64,000 bases of DNA from an uncultured Alteromonadaceae bacterium (GCA_913056495.1 CAJXMO010000009.1:62001-126000), one strand, 5' to 3'; shown: positions 33,855 through 44,700, numbered from the stretch's first letter. Numbers and translations: made by a program. The notes: a model not told the origin generated them from the sequence alone.

Positions 33855-36683
33855 ATGCTGAATCGCTTTAAATTAAACAAAATCATGATCCACTGTGCGC
33901 TGTTAACCAGTGTTAGTGTATTAACTGCCTGTGGCACAGGCTCTGCTGATCCTAAAGGTAAAAGCAATTACAACAAGGAGGTTGAAGTGATTGTGCTGGA
34001 AGAAGGGCAAACGGTTGATGATGTCTTAAATCCGAATGATGGTGGCGAGGAGCCGGATGACGGGGGCGATGATACACAAGTTGAACTCACTACAGATCCG
34101 GCCAATGAAGGGGCGAGTTTATTTATTCGCAGCGAAGACCCTAATCAGAATATCGCTGGGTTTGAATTCTGCTGCGGCGGATTTGATACCTATCAGGAAC
34201 ACGGATTTACCCATGCAACCGGTGATTTTGTCAAATTAGACGGTGGATTCTGGGGCGCTGATGTGGGTGGCCATATCGATGAGCGCGTATTCTCAAGTTA
34301 TGGTGACGGTTTTGACAATGATGCGGATACCTCAGCAGCGCAGGTGGGGCCGGGTGCAACCGGATCAATTCGCTCACCTGAATTTACCGTTGAAAACGAC
34401 TATATCAACTTTTTAGTGGGCGGTGGTAGCAATGGCTATGGCAGTGCTAATACAACGGCACTTACTTTGGTTGTGGATGAGCAGGTGGTTCGTCAGGCCA
34501 GCGGTACAAACGAACATAATAATATGCACTGGCAAACCTGGGATGTAAAAGATTATCAGGGTAAAACCGCGTTTGTTGAATTTATTGATATGCATGCGGA
34601 TGATAATTCAGACTCGAGTCTGGCTTATATTTTAGCCGACCAGTTTCGCGCGGCAGATAAAGCTGCGGTCATGCCGGATAGCTCAACTGAGGTCTCAACA
34701 ACGGCCAGTCTGACTAGTTCGCCTGATTCTGCCGGTATGTCTGCTTTTGTTCGTCAGGCCGATTTAAATCAGAATATTGCCGGGTTCGAATTCTGCTGTG
34801 GAAAATTTAATACCTATCAGGCACACAGTTTCCGCGCAACTGGCGATATGATCTTTTTAGACGGTGGCTGGTGGGCCGCTGATGTTGTCAATCATGTTGG
34901 TGAACGCGCTTTTTCAAGCCGAGCGGATGGTTTTGATGCCGATGGCAGTGCGCTTGGCTGGATTGGCGATTCGGCAACCGGAACTTTAATCAGTCCTCAA
35001 TTTGAAATCAGCCATGACTATATCAACTTTTTGATTGGTGGCGGCACCAATTTGTACAACTCGGATAAAGCAACCGCTGTGGTACTTAGGGTTAACGGCA
35101 AAATTGTCCGGCACGCAAGCGGTAATGGCGAAGAAAACAAAGTGGATTGGCAGTCCTGGGATGTCTCTTCATTAATTGGCGAAACGGCCGTGTTTGAAAT
35201 CATTGATCAACACGATGCCAGCGAAGACGATGGCTCACTCGCATTTTTATTAGTGGATGAAATTCGCCAGGCTGACAGAGCAGCTGTACAACCACAGGCT
35301 GATTCGGTGGTGACTTCAGCGCAAGGTCACCAGCAAGATCTGGTACTCGATTTAGGCGACCCGAATCCGTTTTACGACAATGGTGAATACTATATTTATT
35401 ACCTTGAAAACTATGGTTTTCATTCATGGGCGCTTGCTAAAACATCTGATTTACTCACATCCAGCTTTCCGCAAACTGTACTGCCAGCTTCTGGTGATGC
35501 TGCAAAAGCTGATCAGTGGATAGGCTCAGGCAGTGTGATTAAAGCGCAAGATGGCAGTTATCATTTATTTTACACAGGCCATAACCAGAATTTATCTCCG
35601 GTAGAAACTGTGATGCATGCCGTGGCTGATGACAATACGTTAACCAATTGGACCCCGGTTGAAGCTGATACATTTACTGGCTCAAATGGTTACAGTGATT
35701 ATGATTTCAGGGATCCGCTCGTTTTCTGGAATGAATCAGAAAGCCAATACTGGATGCTGATTACCACGCGTTTTGATAACAAAGCGGCGATTGGTTTATA
35801 TACTTCGGATAATTTATCCAGCTGGACAGCGCAGGCGCCGCTTTATACTGAAACGTCTAACCTGAACTTAGAAGTGGCAGATTATTTTGAGCTGGATGGT
35901 CAACCATTTATTGTATATTCGGACCAGCGAGATGATTCGCGTCAGGTTAAATATTTAACCAAAGACGGTGATAACTGGGTGACAACGAATAATGATGCAT
36001 TAGATGGCCGTGCCTATTATGCAGCACGTACAGCAGGCACTGCAGATGAACGTTTATTATTTGGTTGGGTTGCGCATAATTTTGGTCGAAAAGACGGGAA
36101 TAATCCGGATTGGGGCGGTGATTTAATGATTCACCAGGTTAAACTTAATAATGGTGAACTGGCCCTTGAACTGCCGGAAAAAATCCGTACCGGCTTAATG
36201 CAGTCTATGCCAGTTGAGTCTGTTTTCACTGAAGGTGGTGCCACAGCAACAGCAAAAGGCTTTAGCCTGCCGGCTCACAGCGCGGTCACTTTAGCGGCTT
36301 CTTCAGTTAAAAACCGCTGGGCTTTCAATGTCGACAGTGCGAGCGCGAATGCTGAGTTTGGCTTGCTGTTTAGAAAACCACTTGAAGACGAAGCAGACAA
36401 ACGCGCACATTTAGAAGTGGATGCGGCTAACAATCAGGCAAAATTCTATTTTGCAGGCGATGAAGGCAATCAGTTTAATCCGGTTGTCACTATCCCACTG
36501 GATGCATCTGCCGGGATTGATTTTGAACTGATAGCCGACCCTAAAGCCGGTATTGGTTCGCTCTATATCAATAATACTCGCGCATTGAGTTTCCGTTTGT
36601 ATGAAATTGCCGATTATGAAATTGGCTTTTATTCAACCGCGGATACTATCAATGTAACTGACTTATCGCGTTACTCAAAATAA
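33855..36683 (+). CDS. GH32-like beta-propeller lipoprotein with two N-terminal sandwich repeats
   Basis: 942 residues. The signal peptide has lipobox LTAC (Cys26), followed by an acidic linker (45-75). Two homologous modules (about 87-267 and 296-475) share QNIAGFEFCCG, FLVGGG/FLIGGG, NGKIVR and WDV motifs. The catalytic five-bladed propeller starts near 493 with DPNP (nucleophile candidate Asp502), FRDP (Asp620) and Glu673 in NLEVADYF as possible acid/base, which departs from the usual ECPD. A C-terminal beta-sandwich (about 800-942) follows. It is predicted to hydrolyse fructans at the cell surface. Two promoters with LacI-type operators precede it. The specificity (levan, inulin) is unknown. 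Confidence 0.85.
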   Translation: MLNRFKLNKIMIHCALLTSVSVLTACGTGSADPKGKSNYNKEVEVIVLEEGQTVDDVLNPNDGGEEPDDGGDDTQVELTTDPANEGASLFIRSEDPNQNIAGFEFCCGGFDTYQEHGFTHATGDFVKLDGGFWGADVGGHIDERVFSSYGDGFDNDADTSAAQVGPGATGSIRSPEFTVENDYINFLVGGGSNGYGSANTTALTLVVDEQVVRQASGTNEHNNMHWQTWDVKDYQGKTAFVEFIDMHADDNSDSSLAYILADQFRAADKAAVMPDSSTEVSTTASLTSSPDSAGMSAFVRQADLNQNIAGFEFCCGKFNTYQAHSFRATGDMIFLDGGWWAADVVNHVGERAFSSRADGFDADGSALGWIGDSATGTLISPQFEISHDYINFLIGGGTNLYNSDKATAVVLRVNGKIVRHASGNGEENKVDWQSWDVSSLIGETAVFEIIDQHDASEDDGSLAFLLVDEIRQADRAAVQPQADSVVTSAQGHQQDLVLDLGDPNPFYDNGEYYIYYLENYGFHSWALAKTSDLLTSSFPQTVLPASGDAAKADQWIGSGSVIKAQDGSYHLFYTGHNQNLSPVETVMHAVADDNTLTNWTPVEADTFTGSNGYSDYDFRDPLVFWNESESQYWMLITTRFDNKAAIGLYTSDNLSSWTAQAPLYTETSNLNLEVADYFELDGQPFIVYSDQRDDSRQVKYLTKDGDNWVTTNNDALDGRAYYAARTAGTADERLLFGWVAHNFGRKDGNNPDWGGDLMIHQVKLNNGELALELPEKIRTGLMQSMPVESVFTEGGATATAKGFSLPAHSAVTLAASSVKNRWAFNVDSASANAEFGLLFRKPLEDEADKRAHLEVDAANNQAKFYFAGDEGNQFNPVVTIPLDASAGIDFELIADPKAGIGSLYINNTRALSFRLYEIADYEIGFYSTADTINVTDLSRYSK

Positions 36684-36738
36684 AGTGTAACGCAAAACGG
36701 TTTATCTGATCCCCTTCTCATTGAGAGCGTTCAGATAA

Positions 36739-36772
36739 GGCGTTACCGGAGCGTGCCGGCTCTGGTAACGCC
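36739..36772 (+). terminator. Terminator after the GH32-like gene
   Basis: GGCGTTACCGGAGC pairs with GCTCTGGTAACGCC (one G-U) around GTGCCG, 56 bp after the stop codon. It is followed by ACTTTATT, not a full T-run. Confidence 0.65.
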
Positions 36773-36793
36773 ACTTTATTGCCCATTCATTAA

Positions 36794-36876
36794 TATACCC
36801 GTGCTGCCTCAATATGCCTTGTATTGAAAGCGCTGTGATAGCTCTGAAACATGCATCTTGAAGTCGCACGGGTATA
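36794..36876. mobile_element. MITE-like 83-bp element between the two GH32 genes
   Basis: TATACCCGTGC (36794-36804) and GCACGGGTATA (36866-36876) are perfect 11-bp terminal inverted repeats with terminal TA. The inside has no frame. Its right end lies 16 bp before the GH32 start codon, so it may supply or disrupt leader sequence. The ends resemble short palindromic elements of marine gammaproteobacteria, but I cannot verify copies elsewhere. Confidence 0.55.
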
Positions 36877-36892
36877 AACATAAGAGCATGTT

Positions 36893-38959
36893 ATGAAACT
36901 TAAAACCTTTGGCTGGTTAGGCGTTATTTTCGGACTGACCGGCTATTCTGCAATTGGCCACGCCAGCTCAGTTGAAACCTCGGTTGACTATCAACAGCAC
37001 CACAGACCTCAGCTTCATTTTTCGCCAAAACAGGGCTGGATGAACGATCCAAACGGCATGGTTTATCACAATGGTGAATATCATTTATTTTTTCAGCATT
37101 ATCCGGATGGTACTCAGTGGAACACTATGCATTGGGGACATGCCGTTTCTAAAGATTTAATTCATTGGCAAGAGCTGCCGATAGCGCTTTTCCCGGATGA
37201 TAAGGGCTGGATATATTCCGGCAGTGCTGTGCTGGATAAAAACAATACGTCCGGTTTAGGCACGCCTGAAAACCCGCCACTGGTTGCGATTTTTACTTAT
37301 CATGACAAACAGGCTGAGGCGGTTCGTGGTGACAATGTGCAAACTCAGGCGCTGGCCTTTAGTTTAGATAATGGCCGCAGCTGGCAAAAATATCAGGGCA
37401 ATCCGGTGCTTGAAGGTGGCAGAATTGCTGATTTTAGAGATCCTAAAGTATTCTGGCATGCAGATTCAAACCAGTGGGTAATGGCGCTGGCGGTGCAAAA
37501 CCGAATTGGTTTTTATGGCTCACCTAACCTAAAAGACTGGCAACATTTAAGCGATTTTGGCGCTGAGTTTGGCGCACATGGGGGCTATTGGGAATGCCCG
37601 GATCTGATTAAAATGAAGGTTGAAGCCAGTCCCGGAGAAAACAGTCGCGGAAAAAATAATGGCGAAGAAAAATATGTCTTACTGGTTAGCTTAAATCCGG
37701 GTGGACCAAACGGCGGCTCAGGCACACAATATTTTGTAGGGGATTTTGACGGTAAAAGCTTTAAACTGGACCCGGAATTTAAACAAAGTGTGACTAAAAT
37801 TCCGGCTCAATTTCCGCAAGATATTATTTTTGAAAATTTTGAATCCGATCTGAAAAAGTGGCAAAAACAAGGTAATGCCTTTAATCAGTCTCCTGTAACA
37901 GCTGCTGAAAATCAGTTTATCGGTAGATTCGGTGAAAAGTTAGCTAACTCTTTTAATACCGGTGATGACTCAACCGGTAAACTCATCAGTCAAACATTTA
38001 CCATTGAAAAGCCATTTATCAATTTTGTGATTGCCGGTGGTAAATACCCGAAAGATGCGGCGATTGAGCTTGTGGTTAACGGTAAAAGCGTCGCGTCAGC
38101 AACCGGAAACAACTCGGGCTCTATGGTTATAAAAAGCTGGAATGTCAGTCAGTGGCAGGGGCAGGCAGCGCATTTAGAAATCATTGATAACGCAACCGGC
38201 CCCTGGGGGCATATTTCGGTTGACCAAATTGTATTTTCAGATAATCCAGCAAAACCGGCCATTGAACCAGCTATCTGGCTGGATTATGGCGCGGATAATT
38301 ATGCTGGTGTCACCTGGTCAGGTATTGACGACGGCCGTCATTTATTTATTGGCTGGATGAATAACTGGGCTTATGCCAATGAGGTGCCTACCGATCAGTG
38401 GCGCGGCGCTATGACTTTGCCAAGAGAACTCAAACTGACTAAAACACCCTCCGGATACAGGGTTAAATCTTTACCCGTAACAGAATTAAAACAGGTAGCC
38501 AAACGCTCTGCTGAGGGAACAAATTTAAGATTAAATAACTCGGTTTCACTCAATCAACTGGCCAATATGCAAGCTGAGTTATTTGAACTGGATTTAACCG
38601 TAGAGATGCGTTCAGCCACTCAATTCAGGCTAGAGATTGGCAATCAACTTAATGAAAAAGTGATACTGTTATTGGATACTGACAAACAGACAGTGTCGCT
38701 TGACCGCCGTTTTGCCGGTCAGCATAGATTTGATGAAGATTTTGCTATGGTGCAGTCAGCGCCGCTTGGTATTAAAAATCAGTATCAGATTAAGCTAATA
38801 CAGGATATGGCTTCTACCGAGGTATTTATTAATCAGGGCGAAGTCACCCTGACGTCACTGGTTTTTCCGAATAAACCACTTAGCCAGATTATTTTATCTG
38901 CCGATAAAGATAGCGTCGTCAGCCAATGGACATTAACTGAGTTAACGTCCATCTGGTAA
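36893..38959 (+). CDS. Secreted GH32 fructan hydrolase with an inserted module
   Basis: 688 residues with a signal peptide ending near IGHAS. The GH32 triad is complete: NDPNG with nucleophile Asp52, FRDP with Asp183, and ECPD with acid/base Glu234. The N-terminal propeller is interrupted at about residues 310-448 by a beta-sandwich-like module (FINFVIAGGKYP, IELVVNGKSVASATG, WNVSQWQGQAAHLEIID) related to the duplicated modules of the upstream gene. The propeller resumes with AIWLDYGADNYAGVTWSGI. A C-terminal GH32 sandwich ends the protein. It is likely a levanase, inulinase or beta-fructofuranosidase. No full LacI-type operator is visible in its leader. Confidence 0.93.
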   Translation: MKLKTFGWLGVIFGLTGYSAIGHASSVETSVDYQQHHRPQLHFSPKQGWMNDPNGMVYHNGEYHLFFQHYPDGTQWNTMHWGHAVSKDLIHWQELPIALFPDDKGWIYSGSAVLDKNNTSGLGTPENPPLVAIFTYHDKQAEAVRGDNVQTQALAFSLDNGRSWQKYQGNPVLEGGRIADFRDPKVFWHADSNQWVMALAVQNRIGFYGSPNLKDWQHLSDFGAEFGAHGGYWECPDLIKMKVEASPGENSRGKNNGEEKYVLLVSLNPGGPNGGSGTQYFVGDFDGKSFKLDPEFKQSVTKIPAQFPQDIIFENFESDLKKWQKQGNAFNQSPVTAAENQFIGRFGEKLANSFNTGDDSTGKLISQTFTIEKPFINFVIAGGKYPKDAAIELVVNGKSVASATGNNSGSMVIKSWNVSQWQGQAAHLEIIDNATGPWGHISVDQIVFSDNPAKPAIEPAIWLDYGADNYAGVTWSGIDDGRHLFIGWMNNWAYANEVPTDQWRGAMTLPRELKLTKTPSGYRVKSLPVTELKQVAKRSAEGTNLRLNNSVSLNQLANMQAELFELDLTVEMRSATQFRLEIGNQLNEKVILLLDTDKQTVSLDRRFAGQHRFDEDFAMVQSAPLGIKNQYQIKLIQDMASTEVFINQGEVTLTSLVFPNKPLSQIILSADKDSVVSQWTLTELTSIW

Positions 38960-39148
38960 TAGGGTCTGTGGGTCTTTGCACTTTGCTGTGTTCAGGCAGC
39001 AAAGTGTTTAAATGGGTATAAATGGAAAGGTTTTGCTTTTTAACTTGTCAGTCTTTAACGAATTATAGATAATTCATAACCCGTTTGAATTAAAGCTAAA
39101 TTAGTTAAATGATTTGTCAGTTGAGTACAATCATTTAAAAGGACATTC

Positions 39149-40156
39149 ATGGTTACAATAAAACAGGTTGCACAAAGAGCTGGAGTTTCGTTTAAAACGG
39201 TTTCCCGGGTGGTGAACAATGACCCTACCGTTAAACCCGAAAACCGGGAGAAAATTCTGGCTGCGATTGAAGAGCTGGGTTATCAGCCTAACATTGCCGC
39301 ACGAATGATCCGTAAAAAAAACTCAGACGTGATTGGTTTTATTTCAGACGAAATCTCAACCACACCTTCATCGGTTGACATTATCCGGGGTGCGCAGGAC
39401 ATGGCCTGGGAAAAAGGTAAAACTTTAATGGTTTTTAACTTAAATCAAAAAGATGCCAACCCGGCGCAGCTCTTTGATGAATGTACTCAACACAGAGCTG
39501 AAGGCGTGATCTATGGCGCCATGTATCACCAACCCGTTAAGTTACCGGATTCTTTTCAAAAACTACCCACTGTGATGGTGAACTGTTTTGACCCGGAGCA
39601 AAAATATCCGGCGATTGTGCCCGATGATGAACAAGCTGCTTATTATGTAACGCGTCAATTATTGGCAAAAGGTTATCGCCGAATCGCATTTTTAAACCTG
39701 AACCCGGATATTGTAGCCGCACAATTGCGTTTATCCGGTTTTAAGCAGGCATTAAACGAGCATGGCATTGCAGACGATAATTATATTGTGAAAACCATAG
39801 AGCAGGTTGAAGGGGATGAAGTTAAAGATGTCACCCGCGAAATGACGCTCGATGTGCTCGAAAATTTTAAACCGGATGCCATTTTATGCGGTAAAGATTT
39901 AGTCGCAGTGCGGGTTTATTTTGTCTTAGAGTCACTCAAAATTAAAGTGGGTGAGGATATAGGTGTGGCGAGTTTTGATAACTGGGATGTGATCCCGGAT
40001 ATTTTAATTCCGGGCCTGTCGACGATGAGTTTGCCTTATTATGAAATGGGCCGCCGCGCTGTGCAGAAAGTGATTGAAGCCAGCGAAAATAAAAATGAAC
40101 AATCCGGCGAGCCTGAAAAAATCACCTGCTTATTGGCCAGCCGGGCGTCGTTTTAA
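39149..40156 (+). CDS. LacI-family transcriptional regulator (copy 2)
   Basis: 335 residues, start ATG behind AAAGGACA. The helix-turn-helix VTIKQVAQRAGVSFKTVSRVVN differs from copy 1 at only two positions, and the sensor domain is similar throughout (GFISDEISTTP, LFDECTQHRAEGVIYGAMYH, GVASFDNW). Near-identical recognition helices mean the two should read the same operator. It lies after the GH32 gene and has no operator of its own that I can see. The pair may respond to different effectors. Confidence 0.92.
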   Translation: MVTIKQVAQRAGVSFKTVSRVVNNDPTVKPENREKILAAIEELGYQPNIAARMIRKKNSDVIGFISDEISTTPSSVDIIRGAQDMAWEKGKTLMVFNLNQKDANPAQLFDECTQHRAEGVIYGAMYHQPVKLPDSFQKLPTVMVNCFDPEQKYPAIVPDDEQAAYYVTRQLLAKGYRRIAFLNLNPDIVAAQLRLSGFKQALNEHGIADDNYIVKTIEQVEGDEVKDVTREMTLDVLENFKPDAILCGKDLVAVRVYFVLESLKIKVGEDIGVASFDNWDVIPDILIPGLSTMSLPYYEMGRRAVQKVIEASENKNEQSGEPEKITCLLASRASF

Positions 40157-40226
40157 GTTTCGTGTTCATTAAGTGTATCGCCATTTTAAACCCTCTAAAT
40201 ATTTTTAATAACATAAGGAAATACCA

Positions 40227-40721
40227 ATGAAAGCATTGGCTCTTGTCTTCGTAGCATTAATCTCTTTTAACGCTATGGCGTCAGAAAGCAGTAAACAGGC
40301 TCAACTGGATGAATTACTTCGCGTGATGGATATGGACAAGTTGATGAATTCTATGTATTCACAACTGGAAGTTATGATGAATGGTATGTCTAAAAAAATG
40401 GGTGTTAAACCCAGTGAAGAAGCGATTTATCAAAAATATCATGCGAAAACGACTAAGATATTTAAAGAATCACTCAGCTGGGAAAAAATGAAACCTCTGG
40501 TCAGCAAAATGTATAGCGACAACTTCTCAGAAAAAGAAATCTCGGAAATGCTTACTTTTTATAAAACGGAAACCGGTCAGGCAATTTTACAGAAAATGCC
40601 GGTTGTTATGCAGCAGTCGATGCAAATGGGACAGGAATTAGTTCAGCAGGCCATGCCTCAGATTCAAGCTGCAGCGGAGGAATTTGCTCAAGAACTAAAC
40701 GAATTCAGAGAGCAGCAGTAA
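40227..40721 (+). CDS. DUF2059 protein, periplasmic
   Basis: 164 residues with a signal peptide ending at AMAS. The body is helical and Met-rich, with the family pattern YSDNFSEKEISEMLTFYKTETGQAILQKMP (about 94-123). The ribosome site is AAGGAA. DUF2059 proteins are widespread in proteobacteria with no established role. It is probably unrelated to the fructan genes. Confidence 0.85.
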   Translation: MKALALVFVALISFNAMASESSKQAQLDELLRVMDMDKLMNSMYSQLEVMMNGMSKKMGVKPSEEAIYQKYHAKTTKIFKESLSWEKMKPLVSKMYSDNFSEKEISEMLTFYKTETGQAILQKMPVVMQQSMQMGQELVQQAMPQIQAAAEEFAQELNEFREQQ

Positions 40722-41407
40722 GCACTCTGTCAGATCTGCGGTTGGTGTTAATTCAGCTGATTGCCACGCTTGGCGTGCCAACCTAAAGGCAAGATTCAGG
40801 GGCTGGGTGATGCACAATTGCCCGTCCCGTTACTCTGCAAAGCGAGGCACGAGTATGATTCGGAATCCAGTTTTTTACCCGAATGTAATTGTTTAAATGT
40901 TTGCCTTGAGCGAAAGTCGGTTTTTGTAGGTCTGGCTTTAGCCAGAAAAATGGTTTATTTCGCCTTAAATAATGACCAAAAATGGTTAATTTACGGTTTA
41001 TCGAAGCAAAAACACAATTACAAAAGCAAGAAAGTTAATCTGTGTCAGTAAAGTTAAGTGCGGTCAATGCGCTTAAACTGCGGGTTTTCGCACTTATCAC
41101 GCAATTTGCATATATTTTTTCCACGCGCCGCATCATATTGTATTTATAAACTTCTTTTAAGCCTACTAAACTTATTGCTCCTAATCTCATCCATAAGTTG
41201 GAATGATAAATAAACTGGCGCGCCCACTGCGCTACCCCCAGCATCACCACAAACTATTCAAGATATACATTTCGCTGCATGCGGTACTAACGAATATGAA
41301 ACTATATTACGCAGTATGAGGCTTTATTATCAGCATACATTAGGCTGAAAAGTCATCATTAACCGGATTAGTCTGTTTTTATTACGAGCGTGTATTTTTT
41401 AGAGTCG
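40722..41407. other. Intergenic region without supportable genes
   Basis: About 690 bp. A 96-codon plus frame (40761-41051) and a 71-codon minus frame (41035-41250) exist but lack ribosome sites and family resemblance. GCCACGC...GGCGTG around 40762-40777 forms a hairpin. I see no other structure. Confidence 0.35.
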
Positions 41408-41602
41408 CTAAGAAGAGTCCTTTGATAAACGCTTTTTTTGTATTTGTTGATATTCTTTGATCAGGTTAAATAGCTGTCTGTGGCCAACTTTCATGATTTT
41501 AGAGACTTCACAGATATTCATACCATGCCGGGTTACCATTTCAATACAAGTGATTTCATAAGCTCGGGAATATTTTGATGAGGTCATTTTATGCTTGCTC
41601 AT
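41408..41602 (-). CDS. Small helix-turn-helix protein
   Basis: 64 residues from Met 41602 (MSKHKMTSSKYS); 11 more codons upstream are possible. The core YEITCIEMVTRHGMNICEVSKIMKVGHRQLFNLIKEYQ would form a helix-turn-helix (ICEVSKIMKVGHRQLFNLI). It lies just downstream of the pullulanase terminator on the same strand. It could be a small regulator or a relic of a transposase OrfA; I cannot tell which. Confidence 0.5.
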   Translation of the reverse strand: MSKHKMTSSKYSRAYEITCIEMVTRHGMNICEVSKIMKVGHRQLFNLIKEYQQIQKKRLSKDSS

Positions 41603-41670
41603 ATTTTCACGTGTTATTCTGCTCAAGCAAAGCAAGTCAATTTTAATTGGGGTTGGTTGAAGGTATTATC

Positions 41671-41698
41671 AAGCGGGCTGAGTTAACTCAGCCCGCTT
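41671..41698. terminator. Perfect palindromic terminator after the pullulanase gene
   Basis: AAGCGGGCTGAGTT and AACTCAGCCCGCTT form a gapless 28-bp palindrome, 14 bp past the pullulanase stop on the minus strand. It probably ends that transcript. Confidence 0.75.
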
Positions 41699-41712
41699 AG
41701 CTTTAGTTTTAC

Positions 41713-44700
41713 TTAAAACTCATACTCGGCTAAGTCAATTACTTGTATAGTAGCTTTATGTGCGCTGTCATCTGTTACATGTAACAGCATTGACAAGTCC
41801 ACAGAGCCACTCACTTCGAAATTTATATTTGAGCCAGAACGAGCCAAATCGACCACTTGTCCAAGACTACCAAGCGTAATATCTGCATCCATACCAAAGT
41901 CAATAGTAGACCAATCTGAGCTGGCTATTTTAAATTCAGCGCCGGCACCAATGGTCTCTGCGTCGATATTTAACACATAGTAGCCATTACCATAATAAGT
42001 GAATGTGTGATCTGCATTATCGCTCCAGCCATTAAAGCTGCCTTTTGCATAAACAGTTGTACCCGGATAGGTTGTATTGTCTTTAGATACAGTTAATACA
42101 GGTGCTGATGCATCGCTTGTGTCTACTGCGAAGACGTATTCGCCATCTTCGGCAATTGACAGGCTGATATCACCATTATCTGTACCACTTAAAGTAAGTG
42201 CATTACCCAGTGTAGCAGTAGCACCACTGGCACCTAAATTAACTGTGCTCCAGTCTTCCGAGGCCATCTTAAATGCATAGTCACCAGTAGTTAAGTAGAT
42301 TGAAGTCACATACATACCATTACCAGTAAACACCATAGGGTCATTGGTATTCCAGCCGCCGCCTGCATTCACAGTGCCACGAATGTATACACTTGTCTGA
42401 CCATAAGTTGGTTTTTCGACTGCTTTTCGTACTGTTAATGTTGGCATGTTTCTTTCTGCAGCATTAAGTACGAAGGTATATGAACCATTTTCATCTATGG
42501 TTAGGGAGTTGTTATCACCATTTGCACCTAAGGTTGCTGTGTCACCAACGTTAAAGCTTACAGCACCACCAATATTTGGATAGCTCCAATCTGTATTAGC
42601 AACTTTAAATCCATAAGTACCTGCAGTTAACTCAGTTGTAAATGCATAACTTGAGTTACCGATAAAGTTAAAGATGTAATCATCGTTGTCACTCCAACCA
42701 TTCATTTCACCTTTCATATACACAACTGTTGTACCATATGGCGGAACATCTGGTCGGCCAATAGTCGCCAGTGAATTTAAGCCTTCACCCTGTGCACCGT
42801 TTTGCACTTTAGCAAATACCGCTGTGGTTAATGCCGGTACAGTAAAGTAACCGTTATTTTCATCACTGTAAAAGTTTGCACTGGTTGTTGTGCTGTCATA
42901 AGACGATTGTTGTACTGTATGCAGCGTAAATCCAGAAGCTGTCGGTACTGTCATAGTTTGCTCTGATGTTGTGCCATTAAAGACAACAACCATAGCATCA
43001 TAGTTAGTATCTAAGTCTTCACGCATGTTACTGCTTTCAGATTCGTCACAGTTGCCCTCAAAATCCTGAACGGCATTCAGGCAGCCCACACCATCATCAA
43101 TACTCATTACGACAACACCATGTGTCTGGTTTGAGCCTAGGTTATGGAAACCAACACGATCTTTAATTTGCTCAGCTGTCGTTAAGCGGAATAGTTTGCT
43201 GCTAGTACGAATTTTCAGGAATTCTTTATATAGTTCGCTGGCTAATTCTATTTCACTGCTACCAACCTGAAGATTTGAGTTAGCTAATAGTGCTTTTGCT
43301 CTGTCTGCATCAGTCACTTCAATCGGAAGAGAAACATTCCAGTTATTAGATTGCTTGGTGAAGTCAACTTTATTGAGCCAGTCACCAGAGTCATAACTGT
43401 TTCGGTCCATAGATTTAGAGCGTAGTAAATCCGAACCCATTTGGATAAACGGAATACCCTGACTAAATAATGGAAATGAACCGGCTACCGCATGGATACG
43501 GGTTCTGTCGTATGCTCCCATGTATTCAGGCAAGTTGTACTGCAGTTGGTCCCACAAAGTTTCATTATCATGTTTATCAACATAGTTAATGGTATCCGCC
43601 GGATCCATTGCCTGACCTGGTTTATTGAAACCGTTTAGCTCACCAAATACACCGCTGGCACTTTTCAGAGTGTAGTCTGAAATATTGGCAACTAAACCAA
43701 TGCGAGCTTGGTCAACATCGTTGGCATTGCCATCAGAGTTAAACAAGGCTGCATAACGCACACCATCACGTTGTACATCTGAGAAAGTACCAATTTCTGT
43801 ACCCGCCATATTGCCCTGTGTACCACCTGTACTAGCTACGGCACCATAGTTCCAGCCTTCACCATAGAAGTATGTATCAGCATCTACTGCTGCTACTGCA
43901 TCACGAGCGGCTAGCAAGTCATCTTTGTCCAGGAAATTCATTAAATCAAAACGGAATGCATCAAATTTGAAGTTAGCAGACCAGGAAACCAAAGAATCTG
44001 TCATCAGCTTAGCAAACATGACATTTTCAGCAGCCGTATCCTGACAACAAGTTTCTGTCAATACATCACCCGTGTTAACGTCGCGTCTGTAATAATAACC
44101 CGGGACGATTTTATCCAGTACCGAATTATCCCATAAGCCAGTTGAATTGGTATGGTTATAAACGACATCTAAAGAGGTACGCAAGCCTATTCCATGAAGA
44201 GCCTGAACCATAGCTCGCATTTCGATAATACGGGAAGTGTCTTCCGGATTGCTTGCATAACTGCCTTCTGGGGCATTGTATACGTAAGGGTCATAACCCC
44301 AGTTAAAGCCGTCTAATCCACGTAAATCTTTTTGTAATTGAACCGCTTTTTCACCTTGAGGATCTAAGGTTTCTAACAGATCTTTAATCACAACGCCTTC
44401 ATTTGCATACGAACAGGCTTCAAAACCGTCCCAAACCGCACATAAATCACCGACTGTATCTGTGAGTTCAACACGGGCGTTTTCATCTTCGTTTATAGAG
44501 GCAATATCATTGGCCGGTAAAATCTGGAACATGTTTAAACCAGCATCTGCAAGCGATTTTAAGTGGTTAACCGGATCACTGTCTTCTGCGGTAAAGGCTA
44601 AATATTTACCTCTGTATTCTGCCGGGGTTGACTCATCCAGAATTGAGAAGTCACGGATGTGGCCTTCGTAAACGATAATATCTTCCGGGTTATCAACAGT

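Noticed and set aside
40761..41051. 96-codon plus-strand frame after the DUF2059 gene
   Set aside because: No ribosome site, no domain, and composition unlike neighbouring coding sequence.
41035..41250. 71-codon minus-strand frame
   Set aside because: No start signal or recognisable domain; could be a repeat remnant but nothing supports a gene.
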